In this document: one piece after another, positions 55,166 through 59,234 of the stretch
Layout of the letters: every line of letters begins with the position of its first letter
How positions within the stretch are numbered: position 1 is the first letter of the stretch
Origin: Alphaproteobacteria bacterium
Lineage (GTDB): Bacteria > Pseudomonadota > Alphaproteobacteria > UBA828
Assembly (NCBI GenBank): GCA_022820945.1
Contig: JAJEEP010000159.1
Location: forward strand, 1-59,234
Length of the DNA: 59,234 nt
Direction: 5' to 3'
The notes under the pieces: model-generated
Seen by the model: only the letters and a program-made list of their open reading frames with translations
Database searches by the model: none
Told to the model about the DNA's origin: nothing
Program-made: the position numbers and the translations under genes

Positions 55166-55211
55166 CGCCGCAACCTGCGGTCCCCCATGCGCGGGCTGGG
55201 CACCGCGACCG

Positions 55212-56777
55212 CTACACGCTCTGCCAATCGGCGCTCTTCTCCACCGCGTCGGCCACCTTGAGCACCGTGAGATCCTCGAAGTGGCGGCCGACGATCTGGA
55301 AGCCGATGGGCAGGTCGTCGCTCACGCCGCAGGGCACGCTGATCGCGGGATGGCCCGTCAGGTTGAACTGCGGCGTGTTATTGATCATGCCGAGCGCGCG
55401 GGACATGTACTCCCCGAAGTCCGCATCCAGGCTCGGGATTGGCGCAGCCAGGTGCGGAATGGTGGGCAGCACCAGCACGTCCACGTCGGCGAGCGCCTTG
55501 TCGTAGGCCGCGGTCAGCCGCCCGCGCTGGTTCTGCGCCTTGGCGTAATAGGTGCCGTGGTAGTAACGCTTGAGGTAGCCGCCCAGCAGGAGGACGTTCT
55601 TCACGGTGAGCGGATAGTCGTTCTGGCGGGTCTTCGCGGCCCGCGACGCATGCTCGAGGAACTGCGTGTCGTAGTAGCCGAACCAGCCGGTGCCGACCCC
55701 GCCGTTCTTCAGCATGAACTCGGTCGCACCCTCGGCCGCGATCGCGAACCAGAGCCGGAGCCCGAAGTAGTGCTCGGGCACCGAGACCTCGGTGATCTGG
55801 GCGCCCCGCTCCTCCAGCCGGCGCACCGTGGCGCGCACAGCATCGTCCACCGCCGGCACGCTCCCCGGCAGGCCGAACTCGGGCCAGGTCTCCTCGGTTT
55901 GGCCGAAGCCCTCGGTCAGCACGCCGACGCGCACGCCCTCGCAACCCGCGCCGATCGCCGGCATGTAGTCCCGCACGTAATCCGCCGGGATCACGCCGCG
56001 CTGCCGCGGGTCTAGCGGATCGGGTCCGGCCAGCACCGAGAGCATGCGAGCGGTGTTCTCGACGGTGTTCGTCATTGGGCCGATGTGATCCAGGGTCATC
56101 TCGATTGCGAGGCACCCGGTATAGGGAATGAGGCCGTAGGTCGCCTTGAGCCCGACCACGCCGCACCAGGAGGCGGGGATGCGGATGGAGCCGCCCTGGT
56201 CGCCGCCGATCGCCATGGCCACGTCGCCGGCGGCCACCGCCGCGGCACTCCCCTTGGACGAGCCGCCAGGCGCATGGGTGGGCTTGCGCGGGTTGCGCAC
56301 GGGGCCGTAGCCGCTGGTGTGGCCACCGCCCGAGAAGGAGAAATCGGCACACGCCGTCTTGCCGACGATAGTGGCGCCTGCGTCGAGCATGCGGGTCACG
56401 ATGGTGGCGTCGATGGTGGGCACGTAGCCTTCGAGGGCGCGCGAGCCGTTCATCATCGGCACGCCGGCGAGCGAGACCACGTCCTTCACGCCGATCTCCT
56501 CGCCCGCAAGGGGACCCGAGTCCGCGCCCTTCACCTCGGCTCGCCAGTACCAGGCGTTGCAGGGGTTCTCGTCCGGGTGCGGCCGGTAGCCAGGCGCGCG
56601 CGGATAGGTGACGGCAGGCCGCTCCTCCGGCATGTCGTCAATGTGGCGCAGGCTCGCGATGGCGCCCCGCATGGCCTCCCGCTGGTTCGTCACGTCCTCC
56701 AGCGTCATCTCGAGATTGAAATCCTGGGCGACGGCGGCGAGCTGATTGACGGAGGGAAGTTCCGGACCGCGCGACAT
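55212..56777 (-). CDS. Amidase signature family hydrolase
   Basis: A 521-residue amidase. The Ser-Ser-Lys triad is visible: Lys in GEEIGVKDVVSLAGVPM, the cis-Ser in APGGSSKGSAAAVAAG, and the nucleophile Ser in GGDQGGSIRIPASWCG. Family enzymes hydrolyse small amides, carbamates or aryl amides; GatA is excluded by the lack of GatB/GatC context and by the extra N-terminal region of about 90 residues. It is the first gene of a three-gene leftward operon and divergent from an unknown gene. Confidence 0.88.
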   Translation of the reverse strand: MSRGPELPSVNQLAAVAQDFNLEMTLEDVTNQREAMRGAIASLRHIDDMPEERPAVTYPRAPGYRPHPDENPCNAWYWRAEVKGADSGPLAGEEIGVKDVVSLAGVPMMNGSRALEGYVPTIDATIVTRMLDAGATIVGKTACADFSFSGGGHTSGYGPVRNPRKPTHAPGGSSKGSAAAVAAGDVAMAIGGDQGGSIRIPASWCGVVGLKATYGLIPYTGCLAIEMTLDHIGPMTNTVENTARMLSVLAGPDPLDPRQRGVIPADYVRDYMPAIGAGCEGVRVGVLTEGFGQTEETWPEFGLPGSVPAVDDAVRATVRRLEERGAQITEVSVPEHYFGLRLWFAIAAEGATEFMLKNGGVGTGWFGYYDTQFLEHASRAAKTRQNDYPLTVKNVLLLGGYLKRYYHGTYYAKAQNQRGRLTAAYDKALADVDVLVLPTIPHLAAPIPSLDADFGEYMSRALGMINNTPQFNLTGHPAISVPCGVSDDLPIGFQIVGRHFEDLTVLKVADAVEKSADWQSV

Positions 56778-56941
56778 GGGGGCCTCTTTCGTGTCTGTGG
56801 GATATGGCGGTCGATCCTAGGCCGGCCAACCATCGCCGACAACGGCACGCCCTGTGCCGATCCCCGTGGCCGGGGCCCGAGGCCGCGGATACCATGGTCG
56901 TCGTCATGCGCACGATCCATGCGAACCGGGACTGAGGAGCC

Positions 56942-57520
56942 GTGACCACTGCACCGCGGGCCGAGCGCCTGCGCGATCATTTCGTCGGCTGGCAGTGCCG
57001 CATACGCGCCGACGCCATGCGCCGTCGCTCCGGCCGGCCGTCGCCGGGGATGCGCCCGCGCGTGCTGAGCGCTGCAGGCGAAGAGTTTGCGCCGGCAGTG
57101 ACCACGCTGCTCGTCCGGCGCGAGGCCGAGTCCTTCGCGCCCGAGTTTCGCCACCTGGCGCGGCGCACCCACGACCCGCGCGACCGGCGCGAGGCGACGC
57201 TCGCCCTGCTGGCGGAGCGCTACTACCAGCACGCGCAGGACTTCAGTGACGTGTTGACGGCGACCTTCGCTGCCGGCTCGGCGCTTTCCGAAGATCTGGT
57301 GCGTGAAGCGCGCTGCACTCTGGCCTTCGCCCAGGACAGCCACCGCTACGATCTGCCTTGCTCGGTGTCGGTGCTGCGAGCCGACGACCCGCGCCGCGAC
57401 GAAACCTGGTGGCACAACGCGCTGTTCAACCCGCAGTTGCCGCCCGACATTCCGGTCCTCGCGTTCGTCCCCCGCTGGCTGGACGCTGTCGCCGACCCGG
57501 ACCCGGACGGGGAGCGGTAA
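56942..57520 (+). CDS. Conserved hypothetical protein, function unknown
   Basis: A 192-residue soluble protein with no signal peptide or membrane segment. I do not recognise a domain of known function. Notable stretches are FVGWQCRIRADAMRRRSGRP near the N-terminus, ERYYQHAQDFSDVLTATF in the middle, a Cys at DLPCSVSVL and WWHNALFNPQLPPDIPVLAF near the end. Aromatic and Arg-rich composition. The start is GTG at 56942 with GAGGAG very close upstream (two-base spacing). It stands alone, divergent from the amidase operon, and is followed by a 331-base gap. Confidence 0.7.
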   Translation: MTTAPRAERLRDHFVGWQCRIRADAMRRRSGRPSPGMRPRVLSAAGEEFAPAVTTLLVRREAESFAPEFRHLARRTHDPRDRREATLALLAERYYQHAQDFSDVLTATFAAGSALSEDLVREARCTLAFAQDSHRYDLPCSVSVLRADDPRRDETWWHNALFNPQLPPDIPVLAFVPRWLDAVADPDPDGER

Positions 57521-57851
57521 CGTTCCAGGTTTCCTTTGCGCCCCGGTGAAGTTCGGCATCGGGTGGGGGGCGCCATCATGGAACTTCACCAAGAGTTCGC
57601 GCTCCAGTCAGCGGAAGGGCCGTGAGTGAGCCCGAAATTCTCACTGGCTCGGTCAAAGAGCACACGTTATCGATACACATATGCAGCAACAGTAACGCTC
57701 CATAACACTTTTGATGCGCGTTGTACCTTGTTTGCCGAATTCATGTCTCTTGTAACTTGATTTTGGCAAAGTCTCGCCGTACGACTCGACTTCTCATGGA
57801 GTCGTTTCCTGCTTTGGCTTTCCCACCTTCCGCCAGAAGGAGTGTCTCACG
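57521..57851. other. Regulatory gap upstream of the tandem-Cache gene
   Basis: A 331-base gap with no gene that I can support. It holds an inverted repeat (57545-57590), a less GC-rich segment (about 57660-57775) with the direct repeat TTGTAMCTTG at 57721-57730 and 57750-57759, the inverted pair TTTGCC (57731-57736) / GGCAAA (57765-57770), and a hairpin ACGACTC (57781-57787) / GAGTCGT (57799-57805). The promoter of the downstream gene is probably here, but no clear -35/-10 pair stands out. Confidence 0.55.
57545..57590. repeat. 10-base inverted repeat after the hypothetical gene
   Basis: GGTGAAGTTC (57545-57554) and GAACTTCACC (57581-57590) are perfect complements around a 26-base GC-rich loop, starting 25 bases past the stop at 57520. 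No T-run follows on either strand, so an intrinsic terminator is not supported. Confidence 0.6.
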
Positions 57852-59234
57852 ATGAAAGCCGCGACGTGGAAACCCAGGATTTCCTCACTCTTTGCGGCCG
57901 GCCTGCTCGCACTGACCGGCGCGTTCGCCAATGCGGTCCCCGCATCGGCGCAAGAGGCTTGTCCGCTCCCTCCCGGTGTGACTGCTCCGGACGACCCGCG
58001 CGTAACGGCGCAGCAAGTAACGGATGGCAACGCCAGCCTGATGGACTTTGCGCTGGCGGTGAGAAAGCGGTCCGTCGAACATGCCGAGCAGGCCACGACC
58101 GTGGAAGAAGGGCTCTACATCGGTTGCATTATCAGGCAGGACGATGGGATCTGGCGTTCCGGTAACACCTACATCGTGACCCTGACGCCGGACGGTAGAG
58201 TGAACATTCACGCGAAGGACATGGCACTGTCGGGCGGGCTGCTCAACCCGTTGATTTACGACGAAGTCCTTTCTGCGCTGGGCGTCCCCTCAACCGATCT
58301 GGCCAACGCAAGATCTCCCGATCCTGCTACCGCTGGCCCTGCTCTCCAAGCCATCTTGGCCAGGCTTTCTCAAGAGCCGGATGCTGCGTTCGATGCCACC
58401 GTCCCGGTACCGGGGGTGCGGCCAGGCATACCCGGTGCTTCCGGTTACGCCGCCGTCTACAATTCCACCGAACTTCGGACTCCGATCGTGCTGATCGCTG
58501 GGTTCGATCTTGCTAGGTCTCACCTGGTTGAAGAGCAGATCGTTCACCGCCAACCGGCCGTTACGGCGAGGGACGTGGTGGATCGGGCAACCTTGAAGGC
58601 GTTCGTCACCGCTGCGGGGGAGTACTTCGTCGAACTCATGGAGTCCGGCGATCCGTCCGCTGCCGCGCATGCCAAGATCGCCTTGCGGGATCCGAACGGG
58701 CCCTGGATACACGGTTCCGTGTATCTCGGCGTGATGGAGTCCGATACCAGGCTCATCCTGTTTCACGGAGGGTTTCCGGACCGATTCGAGTTTCGACGAG
58801 GAGGGGTTTCCCGTGACGTCGTGACCGGAGAGCTCATCGTGGATCAGCTCCTCCAGGCGGCGATGAGCAGTCCGGAAGGCGGTTTCTGGACGTATCATTT
58901 CGACGATCCCGGCGACAATAGCGACAGCGCCGACATCCCCAAGGTGGGTTACGCCCGCGTGTTCAACGGTCAACTCCGCTTGCCGGGCGGGGGAGTGCGA
59001 CCGCTCGAGTTCATCGTCAATTCGGGCTTTTATCTGGGATCGCCCGAGGTGATCGCCGCGCGCCAGAACACGGTCATCGAGTCGGTGCTGCCGCAGGTGA
59101 TGCGGGCCATGACCGCGAGCACCGTCGATGCCGTCTCGCGCCGCATCGAGCGGGCAAGCTCCGACACCGCGCCGGCCACAGGGTTCAACTTCGGCGGCGC
59201 CTCGACGCTCTCCGATGCCCTCCTGGCCAACGGG
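57852..59234 (+). CDS. Secreted protein with two Cache-like domains, probably autotransporter-linked (partial, runs off window)
   Basis: 461 codons with no stop before the window ends. AAGGAG lies nine bases before the ATG at 57852. Residues 1-33 form a signal peptide (SLFAAGLLALTGAF core, cleavage after PASA). Two similar modules follow. Module A (about 50-220) has IWRSGNTYIVTLTPDGRVNI and ends GYAAVYN...IVLIAGFDL; module B (about 230-396) has GPWIHGSVYLGVM, the PEGGFWTYHFDDP segment and ends GYARVFN...EFIVNSGFYL. These resemble single-Cache ligand-binding domains. No membrane helix follows. Cys37 and Cys92 could form a disulfide. The last residues (VDAVSRRIERAS, then FNFGGASTLSDALLANG) resemble the region before an autotransporter barrel, which would lie outside the window. 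Confidence 0.72.
   Translation, partial: MKAATWKPRISSLFAAGLLALTGAFANAVPASAQEACPLPPGVTAPDDPRVTAQQVTDGNASLMDFALAVRKRSVEHAEQATTVEEGLYIGCIIRQDDGIWRSGNTYIVTLTPDGRVNIHAKDMALSGGLLNPLIYDEVLSALGVPSTDLANARSPDPATAGPALQAILARLSQEPDAAFDATVPVPGVRPGIPGASGYAAVYNSTELRTPIVLIAGFDLARSHLVEEQIVHRQPAVTARDVVDRATLKAFVTAAGEYFVELMESGDPSAAAHAKIALRDPNGPWIHGSVYLGVMESDTRLILFHGGFPDRFEFRRGGVSRDVVTGELIVDQLLQAAMSSPEGGFWTYHFDDPGDNSDSADIPKVGYARVFNGQLRLPGGGVRPLEFIVNSGFYLGSPEVIAARQNTVIESVLPQVMRAMTASTVDAVSRRIERASSDTAPATGFNFGGASTLSDALLANG

Noticed and set aside
57622..57650. Interleaved repeats GTGAG/CTCAC and GAGCC/GGCTC that could form an H-type pseudoknot
   Set aside because: Five-base arms are expected by chance and there is no gene end or start at the right distance to give it a role.
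1..59234. Mobile elements, prophage, CRISPR, tRNA or rRNA genes
   Set aside because: No transposase, integrase, phage structural gene, regular repeat-spacer array, cloverleaf or rRNA segment was seen on either strand.

Overview
This is a 59 kb piece of a GC-rich bacterial chromosome. The gene families point to an alphaproteobacterium, probably of the Rhodospirillales type. Markers largely confined to that class include ChvI/ChvG, PopZ beside valS, a Fur/Mur-type regulator next to olsB-olsA, LpxI in place of LpxH, Coq7, a DUF1150 protein and an Alph_Pro_TM protein. I see no rRNA, tRNA, CRISPR array, transposase, integrase or phage gene. Coding density is high, and most genes lie in short operons with ATGA or TGATG overlaps.

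Layout. 1-6.6 kb (minus): sensor kinase, FAD disulfide-oxidoreductase family protein, holC, pepA, pckA. 6.7-12.4 kb (minus): a five-gene CUT1-type ABC importer (two permeases, two different ATPases, a Tat-exported binding protein) closed by a strong terminator. 12.7-16.6 kb (plus): MATE transporter and chvI-chvG. 16.6-24.9 kb (minus): DUF1150 gene, coq7-dsbB-maoC, metC, ilvD, popZ-valS. 25-27 kb (plus): fur-olsB-olsA. 27-31 kb: tsaB, then a cell-wall group (ddpX, a secreted polysaccharide deacetylase, a Bax-like glucosaminidase). 31-39.6 kb (minus): nfuA, an AT-rich island with DnaA-box-like sites, usp, Alph_Pro_TM-TauE pair, trpS, murJ, glnD. 39.8-48.3 kb (plus): an envelope operon rseP-bamA-skp-lpxD-fabZ-lpxA-lpxI-lpxB. 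48.3-57.5 kb: EamA exporter, orphan HyuB, a two-domain cold-shock protein, a class IV aminotransferase, an amidase-ggt-racemase-family operon and an unrecognised protein. 57.8 kb to the edge (plus): a secreted protein with two Cache-like modules that runs off the window.

Most of the window is housekeeping DNA. The points most worth following are the exported tandem-Cache protein at the right edge, whose last residues look like the junction to an autotransporter barrel; the AT-rich, DnaA-box-bearing island at 31.65-31.84 kb, a candidate replication origin or DnaA-controlled region; an ABC importer whose two ATPases both carry Glu for the Q-loop Gln, with one altered Walker A; a single-cysteine Asp/Glu-racemase-family enzyme in an operon with an amidase and a Ggt-like enzyme; and several leader-RNA hairpins (DUF1150, ilvD, rseP, cold-shock gene). 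Several neighbour relations that I recall as common in this class (chvG-hprK, dxr-rseP, rimI-tsaB, olsA-miaB) are absent, so the window looks like conserved blocks that have been reshuffled. All calls come from reading the sequence; no database search was possible.
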